DNA of 8,435 nt from Flavobacteriaceae bacterium (GTDB taxonomy: Bacteria > Bacteroidota > Bacteroidia > Flavobacteriales > Flavobacteriaceae). A model generated the notes under the pieces. The model did no database searches and was not told the DNA's origin. It saw nothing but the letters and a program-made list of their open reading frames with translations. The translations under genes were made by a program, and so were the position numbers. The stretch spans positions 1-8,435 of the forward strand of contig JAAZUX010000027.1 in the NCBI GenBank assembly GCA_018623955.1, written 5' to 3'. The stretch's first letter is position 1, and every line of letters starts with the position of its first letter. This document shows, one piece after another, positions 1 through 6,597 of this stretch.

Positions 1-637
1 GAAGGAAACCATCCAGTCCCTTTACTCCTTTTCCTGCTGTAGTCAATGTGGGTGATTGTGAGATGGTATTGACCCTCACTTTTTTGTCTTTACCAAAAAA
101 GTAACCAAAACTCCTCGCTATAGACTCCAAATAAGCTTTATTATCGGCCATATCGTTGTAATTGGGAAAAGTTCTTTGAGCAGCAATATAGGAAAGGGCT
201 AAAATACTACCCCAGGGGTTCATGGCATCTTTTTGATAAAGGGTCTGCAATAGTTTGTGAAAAGAAACAGAAGATACGTCCCAGCCTTTGGTCATCCAAT
301 CATGGTTTAAGTCGGTATAGTGTCGACCTTTTCTCACATTTACGGACATCCCAATGGAATGTAAAACAAAGTCTAACTTCCCGCCTAAATGCGATACGGA
401 TTGATCGACGAGATTTTCCAAATCTTCCATTTTTGTGGCATCTGCAGGGATAATAATGCTCCCTGTTTTCTCAGCCCAATCGGTGATGGCTCCCATCCTC
501 ATGGCAACCGGTGCATTGGTCAACACAAATTCACCACCAGCCTCTTTGACAGCCTCTGCAGTTTTCCATGCAATGGATTGATTGTCTAGTGCACCAAATA
601 TGATTCCTTTTTTACCTTCTAAAATTTTATGAGACAT
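1..637 (-). CDS. fabI: Enoyl-[acyl-carrier-protein] reductase FabI, 3' end cut by window edge
   Basis: FabI reduces the trans-2-enoyl-ACP double bond with NAD(P)H in the last step of each cycle of type II fatty acid synthesis, in the cytoplasm. The reading frame starts at the ATG at 637 and stays open to base 1, giving 212 residues; the family is usually about 260-275 long, so roughly 60 C-terminal residues are missing. Seen in the translation: a Rossmann nucleotide-binding start GALDNQSIAW (15-24), HSIG (93-96), and the catalytic set Tyr150, Tyr160 and Lys167. These sit at a constant +4 offset from E. coli Tyr146, Tyr156 and Lys163, and Tyr160-x6-Lys167 is the classical SDR spacing. The substrate loop begins SQSPTLTTAGKGVKG (193-207), a form I recall from Bacteroidota FabI. 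E. coli Gly93 is kept (Gly96), but the next two residues are Met-Ser instead of Phe-Ala, near the triclosan pocket. The gene lies 33 bases after recN, so read-through from recN is likely. Confidence 0.95.
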   Translation of the reverse strand, partial: MSHKILEGKKGIIFGALDNQSIAWKTAEAVKEAGGEFVLTNAPVAMRMGAITDWAEKTGSIIIPADATKMEDLENLVDQSVSHLGGKLDFVLHSIGMSVNVRKGRHYTDLNHDWMTKGWDVSSVSFHKLLQTLYQKDAMNPWGSILALSYIAAQRTFPNYNDMADNKAYLESIARSFGYFFGKDKKVRVNTISQSPTLTTAGKGVKGLDGFL

Positions 638-670
638 GAATTATGCTGTTAAATTGGGTTAAAGATACAG

Positions 671-2323
671 TTAATTGAGTAATTGTTTGGCATGATCCAG
701 CGCAGTTCGCGTCAATTCTTCCCCTGATAGCATTTGGGCCAATTCTTTTATTCTTTCCTCTTGATTTAACTCTTTGAGTTTGGTCATCGTAGTGTTTCCC
801 CTTACCTCTTTGTAAACCAAAAAGTGTTGTTTTCCTTTGGCGGCCACTTGTGGCAGATGTGTGATGGTAAATACCTGCATATTTTCTGACATATAGGCCA
901 TGATGTTGGCAATCTCATTTGAGACTGCTCCTGAGACCCCTGTGTCAATTTCATCAAAAACAATGCTGGGTAATTGTTTGAATTGGGATAAGATTGCTTT
1001 GATCGAAAGCATAATCCTTGACATCTCACCCCCTGAAGCCACTTTTTTGATGGGTTTGAAATCAGAACCTAAATTGGCAGAAAACAAGAAATCAATTTGT
1101 TCTTTACCATTGCTTAAAAAATGATCAACGGATGTCAGATCAATCCTAAATCTGGCATTTTGCATTCCCATTTTTGAAATGATTTGCTGCATTTGATCAC
1201 AGAGCTTAGGGGAAGCCTCCTTTCGGTTTTGGTGTAATTGTTTGGACAAACCTTCTAATAATCCTTCCAATTCAACCAGCCGACCTTTTAGGGCATTGAT
1301 CTTTTGTTCAAGGTCTTGGGTCTGCTCAAGCTTTTTTTCAAGCTGATCCCTCACTTGAATCAAATCCTGGATATTATCAACCTGATGTTTTTGGAACAGA
1401 TTTTGGATTTTGTCCCACCGGTTCGAAAGTTTCTCCAATAGAGCGGGATTACTTTCTAATGTTTCCTGTTTGCTGATTAAATCATCCAGTATGTCTTTCA
1501 GTTCAATAGAAAGACTATTGATTCGCTCTTGAAAAACACTCAGGTTTTTGGATTTAGATGTAGCGTCGTTGAGCAAAGCATTCAAACTGGAAAATTGGGT
1601 AAGTAATCCTATTTGTTCTTCCTCAATCAAGTGAATGCCTTGAGAAAGATATTGCTGAAGTGCCTCAACGTTGGACAACTGATCAATCTCCTCCTCCAAA
1701 GGGATCAGCATATCGGGTGTTAATTCCTCACTGGCCAGTTCGTCAAACAAAAACTGATTGTAATCTTGAATTTTGGCAGCCTCCTCGTTGAGTTTCTTTA
1801 TGTGGTCATACTCCTTTTGGATATTTTGATATTCACTAAGTTTGTTTTTGTATTCTTTGAGCGTATCTTGATTTCCTGCTATCGCATCCAAAACCAAAAA
1901 CTGATACTCATTTTTGAACAAAGACTGATTTTCCAATTGAGAATGAACATCGATTAACACCTCACTCAATCGACTGAGAATATTGAGATTTACAGGGGTG
2001 TCGTTGATGAATGCCCTTGACTTTCCACTGGGAATGATCTCTCTTCTCAACAAAGTTTCTGCCTCATAGTCGAGTCCCGAAGCTTCGAAAAAGCCCTTAA
2101 GATTGTACTTATCAATCAAAAAACTGGCCTCAATGACACACTTTTTTTGATTGTCTTTAAGTACGCTCATGTCTGCTCTTTTGCCCAAGACCAAACCAAG
2201 TCCACCCATAAGAATGGATTTTCCAGCTCCTGTTTCTCCCGTAATACAGGTCATACCTGTATCGAAGGATATATCTAAATGCTCAATAAGAGCATAATTC
2301 GAAATCTTTAGACTGGTGATCAA
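671..2323 (-). CDS. recN: DNA repair ATPase RecN (SMC-like), TTG start
   Basis: RecN is a cytoplasmic SMC-like ATPase that acts early in recombinational repair of double-strand breaks. The 550 residues match the usual family length (E. coli about 553). Seen: N-terminal ATPase half with Walker A GETGAGKS (29-36) and the RecN-typical GKSRAFIND (100-108); a long charged, heptad-like coiled-coil region (about 150-400) with a central turn; then the C-terminal half with the ABC signature SGGEMSR (430-436), Walker B IVFDEIDTGVSG (454-465) and the switch region TITHLPQVAAKGKQH. The start is the TTG at 2323: in frame the upstream codons read TAA-TTA-ATA, and the first internal ATG (residue 24) would remove the first beta strand (LKISNYALIEHLDI), which RecN proteins conserve. 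A good Bacteroidota promoter lies directly upstream, so recN probably has its own transcript despite the co-oriented genes around it. I saw no LexA-type operator in the short leader. Confidence 0.97.
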   Translation of the reverse strand: MITSLKISNYALIEHLDISFDTGMTCITGETGAGKSILMGGLGLVLGKRADMSVLKDNQKKCVIEASFLIDKYNLKGFFEASGLDYEAETLLRREIIPSGKSRAFINDTPVNLNILSRLSEVLIDVHSQLENQSLFKNEYQFLVLDAIAGNQDTLKEYKNKLSEYQNIQKEYDHIKKLNEEAAKIQDYNQFLFDELASEELTPDMLIPLEEEIDQLSNVEALQQYLSQGIHLIEEEQIGLLTQFSSLNALLNDATSKSKNLSVFQERINSLSIELKDILDDLISKQETLESNPALLEKLSNRWDKIQNLFQKHQVDNIQDLIQVRDQLEKKLEQTQDLEQKINALKGRLVELEGLLEGLSKQLHQNRKEASPKLCDQMQQIISKMGMQNARFRIDLTSVDHFLSNGKEQIDFLFSANLGSDFKPIKKVASGGEMSRIMLSIKAILSQFKQLPSIVFDEIDTGVSGAVSNEIANIMAYMSENMQVFTITHLPQVAAKGKQHFLVYKEVRGNTTMTKLKELNQEERIKELAQMLSGEELTRTALDHAKQLLN

Positions 2324-2349
2324 TATTAATTATTAAAGCAGTTAGTCTT

Positions 2350-2381
2350 CAAAGATACTTGAGAAAAAAAATAATTTCAAA
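2350..2381 (-). promoter_or_regulatory. Candidate Bacteroidota-type promoter for recN
   Basis: Read on the minus strand there is TTTG (2381-2378), then TATCTTTG (2357-2350); 20 bases separate the two elements. This matches the known primary-sigma consensus of Bacteroidota, TTTG-N19-21-TAnnTTTG, at every defined base. The -7 element ends 26 bases before the TTG start of recN, giving a short leader of about 20 bases. It falls inside the only sizeable gap upstream of recN. The match is seen directly; promoter activity is inferred. Confidence 0.65.
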
Positions 2382-2393
2382 AAATGAAACTAT
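2364..2393 (-). terminator. Candidate weak intrinsic terminator after the DUF4835/porD-like gene
   Basis: On the minus strand, a stem ATAGTTTCA pairs with TGAAATTAT (nine pairs including one G-U) around a five-T loop, and is followed by a run of seven Ts. The stem includes the TAG stop codon of the upstream gene. The shape is that of an intrinsic terminator, but the stem has only one G-C pair, so it may be weak or leaky. It overlaps the TTTG element of the recN promoter. Confidence 0.4.
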
Positions 2394-3277
2394 TTAATTT
2401 GTTTCCACTGAGGTTGATAAAAAGGAGCTATTTTTTTTAGCATTTTCGAAGTTCTATCAAAATCCACTTCAGGACCATCAGAAAAAAGGTTGACAATTTC
2501 ATCTGCCTTAGCGTCAAAAAACATTTGTAAGAGCATCGCGTTGGGTCGACGATCGTATAGGTTCTCCAGCGGGAGCAAAGCACTAATGATATTGTTTTTG
2601 GCTTCCAATGGGTTTTTGGTCATCAAATCCAATCCCTTTCGGTGATAGGTATAAAGTGCCTCTCTGTACTCCCTAAAGGTATTGGAACGCATTGTATCAC
2701 TCAACCAAAAACGATTGCGGTTACTGTCATTCTGTTTCCATCCAAGAGCTCCGCCTTGTTGAGACAAGTTGACAATCCGCTGGGCTTGCTCAAAGTAAGC
2801 GTCTCCCCCTTTAAGTTGGAGGCTATCAGCATTAATCCCCATGATGATATAAACATAAAAACTGATCAAAGAAACCAAGTTGGATTCATAGGAAGCAGGA
2901 CTGAAGAATAAAGGTTGAAATTCTTGATAAGTAAAGCTAATGTCCTTATCTAAAAAATTCAGAAGAGGACTGTCGTAATTGGAATCAAAAACGGTTCTTT
3001 GAGATTGGATTTGGAGGGTCCCTTCAAATTTAGATGCATTGTAACTCGACAAATTGAGTACAAAACTACAAGTGATTTTTTCTTGAGGAAAAAAATCTTG
3101 ACTCGACCAAGATTGCGAATTGATGAATTCATTGAGTGATCGCTCCAAGGTCTCAAAAATTTGCTGGTTGGTCTGATTGACAAGATCGGCATTTACAACA
3201 AATTGAGCATTCAGTTGTTGACCATAGACTTTGATCAATGAAAAGCTCAATAATAAAAGGGATAGGATTTTATGCAT
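2390..3277 (-). CDS. porD: DUF4835 family secreted protein (PorD-type, Bacteroidota-specific)
   Basis: The protein has 295 residues with a clear signal peptide: Lys3, a hydrophobic Leu/Ser core (4-15) and a likely signal peptidase I site after VYG19. No lipobox is present, so a soluble periplasmic or surface location is expected. The mature N-terminus (NAQFVVNADLVNQTNQQIFETLERSLNEFIN) and the later Trp/Asn/Arg-rich section with the REYREALYTYHRKGLDLM helix match what I recall of the DUF4835 family, which sits beside coaBC and recN in many Bacteroidota. Some databases name this family type IX secretion protein PorD; I rely on memory for that name, and its molecular role is not shown by the sequence. 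No catalytic motif is evident. The ATG overlaps the end of coaBC by 8 bases (ATGCATAA), implying translational coupling, and a candidate terminator follows the TAG stop. The family assignment is firm; the symbol is less certain. Confidence 0.85.
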   Translation of the reverse strand: MHKILSLLLLSFSLIKVYGQQLNAQFVVNADLVNQTNQQIFETLERSLNEFINSQSWSSQDFFPQEKITCSFVLNLSSYNASKFEGTLQIQSQRTVFDSNYDSPLLNFLDKDISFTYQEFQPLFFSPASYESNLVSLISFYVYIIMGINADSLQLKGGDAYFEQAQRIVNLSQQGGALGWKQNDSNRNRFWLSDTMRSNTFREYREALYTYHRKGLDLMTKNPLEAKNNIISALLPLENLYDRRPNAMLLQMFFDAKADEIVNLFSDGPEVDFDRTSKMLKKIAPFYQPQWKQIK

Positions 3278-4475
3278 TCTGGGTCAGTATTTGGGAAAAG
3301 ATATCTTTAGCAACTAAAATCTTAGACTTTAGCTCAAAGGGAGTAATGGTTTCATTTTTATCAATATAGGTCACTTTATTAGAGTCCACAGAAAAGCCCG
3401 CACCGGGGTCATTGAGAGAATTCAATACAATAGCATCCAGATTCTTGGACTTAATTTTTTGGATAGCATGGCTTGTTTCATCCTCTGTCTCTAAAGCAAA
3501 TCCTACCAAAAATTGTTTTTGTTTTAGTTTGCCCATCTCAGACAAAACATCCCGGGTTTTTTCCAACTCAATGGATTGTATTGTGACTTCTTTTTTAATC
3601 TTCTGATTGCCTACATATCGGGGTTTAAAATCCGCTACTGCAGCAGCGGCAATGGCAATGTCTGCCTGAGTGAAATGCTCCAATGCAAGCTGATGCATCT
3701 CTTCGGCGGTTGATATGTTGTGGCGGTCAATGTCTGGAGAGGCTTCAAGTGCACAAGGGCCTGAAATGAGTGTCACATGAGCCCCCAGTTGGCGGGCCTC
3801 CTCTGCAAGAGCAAATCCCATTTTGCCGCTGGAATGGTTGCCGATAAAACGAACAGGATCAATAGGCTCGTAGGTAGGTCCAGCAGTAATCAATACTTTT
3901 TTACCATAAAGCGGTAGTACTGATTTTAAATCTTCAGTGATATGATCAATAATTTCCTCCGGTTCCAACATTCTGCCCTTACCGTGTAAACCACTGGCCA
4001 AGAATCCTTCACCCACGGGCAAGACCTTTTTCCCAATTCGATTTAATTCCTCAATGTTGTGCTGATTTGCCGGATGTGCATACATGTCTAAATCCATGGC
4101 AGGAGCAATATAAACCGGACAGGTACAAGACAAATAAGTGGCAATAAGTAAGTTATTGCATTTGGCGTGAACCATTGCAGAGAGGGTATTGGATGTTGCA
4201 GGAGCAATCAGAAACAAATCTGCCCACTTACCCAATTCCACATGATCGTTCCACACGGGATTGTCATGCAATTGCTCCGTAAAAGTGGAGTATACCGGAT
4301 GATTGGAAAGGGTAGAGAGTGTTAATGGAGTAACAAAATCCTTTGCTGCGGGCGTCATGACAATTTTGACATCTGCACCTTGGGACTTTAACAATCTAAC
4401 AATAAGTGGTGTTTTGTAAGCGGCTATACCACCGGAAATGCCCAGGAGGATTTTTTTTCCGCTCAGAACGCTCAT
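3270..4475 (-). CDS. coaBC: Bifunctional phosphopantothenoylcysteine decarboxylase / phosphopantothenate-cysteine ligase
   Basis: CoaBC makes 4'-phosphopantetheine for coenzyme A: the C-terminal CoaB half couples 4'-phosphopantothenate to cysteine using a nucleotide triphosphate, and the N-terminal FMN-dependent CoaC half decarboxylates the product. The 401 residues match the family (E. coli 406). CoaC part, about 1-185: GISGGIAAYK (12-21, FMN site), catalytic His78 in HVELGKWAD, APATSNTLS, PAMDLDMY (125-132) and LASGLHGKGRM (159-169). CoaB part, about 190-401: ITAGPTYEPIDPVRFIGNHSSGKMG (two halves of one dinucleotide-like motif, 196-220), AAVADFKP (278-285), QKIKKE (291-296) and VGFALET (324-330). 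Relative to E. coli, His75 is kept as His78, but at the same +3 offset Asn125 is Asp128 and Cys158 is Ser161. I recall this pattern from other Bacteroidota. The gene starts 3 bases after the rpoZ stop and its end overlaps the next gene by 8 bases, so it sits inside an operon. Confidence 0.97.
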   Translation of the reverse strand: MSVLSGKKILLGISGGIAAYKTPLIVRLLKSQGADVKIVMTPAAKDFVTPLTLSTLSNHPVYSTFTEQLHDNPVWNDHVELGKWADLFLIAPATSNTLSAMVHAKCNNLLIATYLSCTCPVYIAPAMDLDMYAHPANQHNIEELNRIGKKVLPVGEGFLASGLHGKGRMLEPEEIIDHITEDLKSVLPLYGKKVLITAGPTYEPIDPVRFIGNHSSGKMGFALAEEARQLGAHVTLISGPCALEASPDIDRHNISTAEEMHQLALEHFTQADIAIAAAAVADFKPRYVGNQKIKKEVTIQSIELEKTRDVLSEMGKLKQKQFLVGFALETEDETSHAIQKIKSKNLDAIVLNSLNDPGAGFSVDSNKVTYIDKNETITPFELKSKILVAKDIFSQILTQNA

Positions 4476-4478
4476 GAT

Positions 4479-4808
4479 TTATGCGTTGTTGTCTTCCGTG
4501 TTTCTGTGGTAAATTTTCTCATTCAACCACTCCTCAATAGCAATTGCATGTGGCTTAGGCAAACGCTCGTAGAATTTCGAAACCTCAATTTGCTCTTTGT
4601 TTTCGAAAATTTCTTCCAGGCTGTCGTTGTGAGTAGCAAACTCATCCAGCTTTTCGTGCAACTCCTTTCTAATGTCCAAATTGATTTGATTGGACCGCTT
4701 GGCAATGATGGACAAAGCCTCATAAATATTTTCTGTGGGAGACTCTATGTTATCTCTATTGTATGTAGAAGTAGAGGCAGGGGCATTGGAATTTCTGTAT
4801 TTTGTCAT
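4479..4808 (-). CDS. rpoZ: DNA-directed RNA polymerase omega subunit (Rpb6/RpoZ family)
   Basis: Omega is the small RNA polymerase subunit that clamps the beta-prime C-terminus and aids assembly. The 109-residue protein has the omega/Rpb6 core at about 22-57: ESPTENIYEALSIIAKRSNQI followed by the LDIRKELHEKLDEF helix, in which the Tyr-Glu-Ala and Ala-Lys-Arg-Ser positions follow the family pattern. The first 20 residues are Ser/Thr/Asn-rich and look disordered. The C-terminal third (EEIFENKEQIEVSKFYERLPKPHAIAIEEWLNEKIY) is an acidic helical tail that I associate with Bacteroidota omega proteins. Position supports the call: bamD-rpoZ-coaBC is a common order in this phylum, with 14 bases between bamD and rpoZ and 3 between rpoZ and coaBC. 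A -7-like TACCTTTG lies 22 bases before the ATG, inside bamD, but has no TTTG partner at the right spacing. Confidence 0.88.
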   Translation of the reverse strand: MTKYRNSNAPASTSTYNRDNIESPTENIYEALSIIAKRSNQINLDIRKELHEKLDEFATHNDSLEEIFENKEQIEVSKFYERLPKPHAIAIEEWLNEKIYHRNTEDNNA

Positions 4809-4822
4809 GACTTATTCAGAAT

Positions 4823-5629
4823 TTAGTTGGCAAAGGTATTAATTTCTTTTTCTACAGTCTTCATTTTTTTGGTAAGGTCTTCCTCAAACAGTGTTTCTGG
4901 ATAATATCGAACAATATTGTTGTGGAGTTGTTTTAGATCAAGCAACCGTTGAAATTTTTTGGATTGAATGCTGTTGATGGCAATTTCGTAAGATGCCAAA
5001 AACTTGTAATACAGGGCTTCTTCCCTGAATTTAGAACCGACAAAGTCCGCCACAAAATTATCCAAAGATTTAATTGCGGCCCTGAAGTCATAGGTGGTGT
5101 AATATTGTTTGGCAACTTCAAATTCTTTCTTTTCAATTTTAATCTGTAATTCACTAATGAGCTGATTGCATTCATCTGTGAACTTTGATCTGGGATAATT
5201 ATTCATAAAAATCTGAAGTTTTTCAATGGCCGTATTGGTCTCCTCCTGATCCAAACTGTAGGTGGGAGACATCATGTAATGGGATTTTGCGGCAAAGAAA
5301 CTGGCTTCTTCCAGCTTTTGAGATTTGGGAAATGATTTGATAAAACTTTCAAATTGATAGGAGGCCAAATAATAGTTTTTGGTTTGAAAATAAGAGTCTG
5401 CAAAAAAGTATACCAATCTTTCTGCCTGAGGCTTTCCACGGTAGAGGGGCACCAATTGCTCCAAAAGGCGATTGGCCCTTCTGTATTCACCGTTGTTGTA
5501 ATATTCTTCAGCCGCTTTATACTTTAGGTTATTGTCATCGTTATTGAGTATTTTTTGATACTCGTTACATGATGTAAGAAAAAAAGAAATCAGCGTTACA
5601 ATAAAGAATGGATTATACTTTCTAGACAT
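4823..5629 (-). CDS. bamD: Outer membrane protein assembly lipoprotein BamD
   Basis: BamD is the TPR lipoprotein partner of BamA in the machine that folds beta-barrel proteins into the outer membrane. The 268 residues (E. coli 245) begin with a lipoprotein signal: Arg3/Lys4, hydrophobic 7-18, and lipobox LTSC with Cys21 as the acylated residue. The residues after it (NEYQKI) do not form the acidic surface-export signal known from some Bacteroidota lipoproteins, which fits a periplasm-facing protein. TPR-like helix pairs follow at about 37-63 (KAAEEYYNNGEYRRANRLLEQL), 75-101 (FADSYFQTKNYYLASYQFESFIKSFP) and 128-150 (ending MNNYPRSKF), then a helical C-terminal half with the related YYTTYDFRAAIKSLDNF and a final RYYPETLFEE segment. 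The ATG at 5629 is the only start that keeps the signal peptide. It is separated from dapA by 68 bases and followed closely by rpoZ, so it may head its own operon. Confidence 0.92.
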   Translation of the reverse strand: MSRKYNPFFIVTLISFFLTSCNEYQKILNNDDNNLKYKAAEEYYNNGEYRRANRLLEQLVPLYRGKPQAERLVYFFADSYFQTKNYYLASYQFESFIKSFPKSQKLEEASFFAAKSHYMMSPTYSLDQEETNTAIEKLQIFMNNYPRSKFTDECNQLISELQIKIEKKEFEVAKQYYTTYDFRAAIKSLDNFVADFVGSKFREEALYYKFLASYEIAINSIQSKKFQRLLDLKQLHNNIVRYYPETLFEEDLTKKMKTVEKEINTFAN

Positions 5630-5655
5630 GGCGCGAAATTAATAAATTATTTACA

Positions 5656-5677
5656 GTTTTGATCAATTATTCAAAAC
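5656..5677. repeat. Small perfect inverted repeat between dapA and bamD
   Basis: GTTTTGA (5656-5662) and TCAAAAC (5671-5677) are perfect reverse complements separated by 8 bases. The repeat lies in the 68-base, AT-rich gap between the dapA stop and the bamD start. It could be an operator, a weak hairpin after dapA or chance in AT-rich DNA. No T-run follows it on the minus strand, so it is not a standard intrinsic terminator, and I found no complete TTTG/TAnnTTTG promoter pair at correct spacing in the gap. Confidence 0.4.
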
Positions 5678-5697
5678 GATAAAGCACTGAAATTCAT

Positions 5698-6597
5698 TTA
5701 GGATTGAGGGGTTTGAATGGGCATACCCTTTTTTAACTCCTCTTTCAGTTGAAGGGTCAACTCTTTGGACGCAGGAACCAGAGGAAGTCTTAAATTATTT
5801 TCACACAGACCTAAAGTCTCCATCAAAACTTTTATTCCTGTGGGATTTCCCTCAAAATATATCATTCTTATTAAGTCCAATAATTGATATTGGATTGAAT
5901 AGGCTTCGTCAACATTTCCTTTAAGCCCCTCTTGAATGATTTTTGAATATTGTTCTGGCATGGCATTACCAATTACTGAAATCACCCCTTTGGCACCTGC
6001 CAAGATCATGGGCAGGGACATCTCATCATCACCAGATAAAATGGAGAAATCGGGAGGGCATAGTTTCATCAAGGTTTGGGCTTGTTGAAAGTCTCCGGAA
6101 GCTTCTTTTAGCGCAACAATATTGTCGAAATCTTCAGCCAAGCCTAAAACCGTCTCAGGGGCTATATTTACGCCGGTTCTGGAGGGTACATTATAAAGGA
6201 TTATAGGAAGACTGGAATGATTTGCTATGGTTTTAAAATGCTGATAAAGTCCTTCTTGATTGGGTTTGTTATAATAGGGCGATACTGAAAGAAGTGCAGT
6301 AAAAGACGACAAATTAAACCAATCAAACATGCCTAAAAGCTCTTGAGTATGGTTACCACCCAAGCCCAGCACTAAGGGCAATCGTCCGGCATTAACTTCA
6401 ATGATTTTGTCTACCAGTGCAATCTTTTCTGCTTTGGTAAGTGTGGCCGTTTCTGCAGTGGTGCCCAATACCACCAAGTAATCAACCCCTCCGGCAATCA
6501 GGTGATTTACGATTACCGGAATGGCATCAAAATCAATACTACCATCTCCATTAAATGGGGTAATCATTGCAACGCCATGTCCCTGAATTTCTCTCAT
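5698..6597 (-). CDS. dapA: 4-hydroxy-tetrahydrodipicolinate synthase
   Basis: DapA condenses pyruvate with aspartate-semialdehyde, the first committed step of the diaminopimelate/lysine pathway in the cytoplasm. The 299-residue TIM barrel matches the family (E. coli 292). Seen: GVAMITPF at the N-terminus, GTTAETATL (45-53) carrying the Thr46/Thr47 pair, PYYNKP with Tyr109, YNVPSRTG with Tyr135 and Arg140, and the Schiff-base lysine Lys164 in ALKEASGD. These correspond to E. coli Thr44/45, Tyr107, Tyr133, Arg138 and Lys161. The IxSGDD and GAKGVISVIGN strands of the second barrel half are also present. Related N-acetylneuraminate lyases share the fold, but GTTAE and the Tyr-Tyr-Asn set favour DapA. 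Its ATG overlaps the TGA of the upstream DUF6913 gene (ATGA), so translation is likely coupled. An A-rich stretch precedes the ATG instead of a Shine-Dalgarno sequence. Confidence 0.96.
   Translation of the reverse strand: MREIQGHGVAMITPFNGDGSIDFDAIPVIVNHLIAGGVDYLVVLGTTAETATLTKAEKIALVDKIIEVNAGRLPLVLGLGGNHTQELLGMFDWFNLSSFTALLSVSPYYNKPNQEGLYQHFKTIANHSSLPIILYNVPSRTGVNIAPETVLGLAEDFDNIVALKEASGDFQQAQTLMKLCPPDFSILSGDDEMSLPMILAGAKGVISVIGNAMPEQYSKIIQEGLKGNVDEAYSIQYQLLDLIRMIYFEGNPTGIKVLMETLGLCENNLRLPLVPASKELTLQLKEELKKGMPIQTPQS

Noticed and set aside
389..589. 66-codon plus-strand frame at the left end
   Set aside because: It overlaps the well-supported fabI frame on the opposite strand, and no family match is apparent.
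4506..4826. 106-codon open frame on the plus strand opposite rpoZ
   Set aside because: It is the antisense of rpoZ, which has clear family motifs and operon placement; the antisense translation shows no recognisable domain.
5630..5655. Promoter for bamD with TAATTTCG as -7 element
   Set aside because: It has one mismatch in the TTTG part, its partner TTG is 22 bases away, and the start of transcription would fall at the ATG itself; too weak to list.
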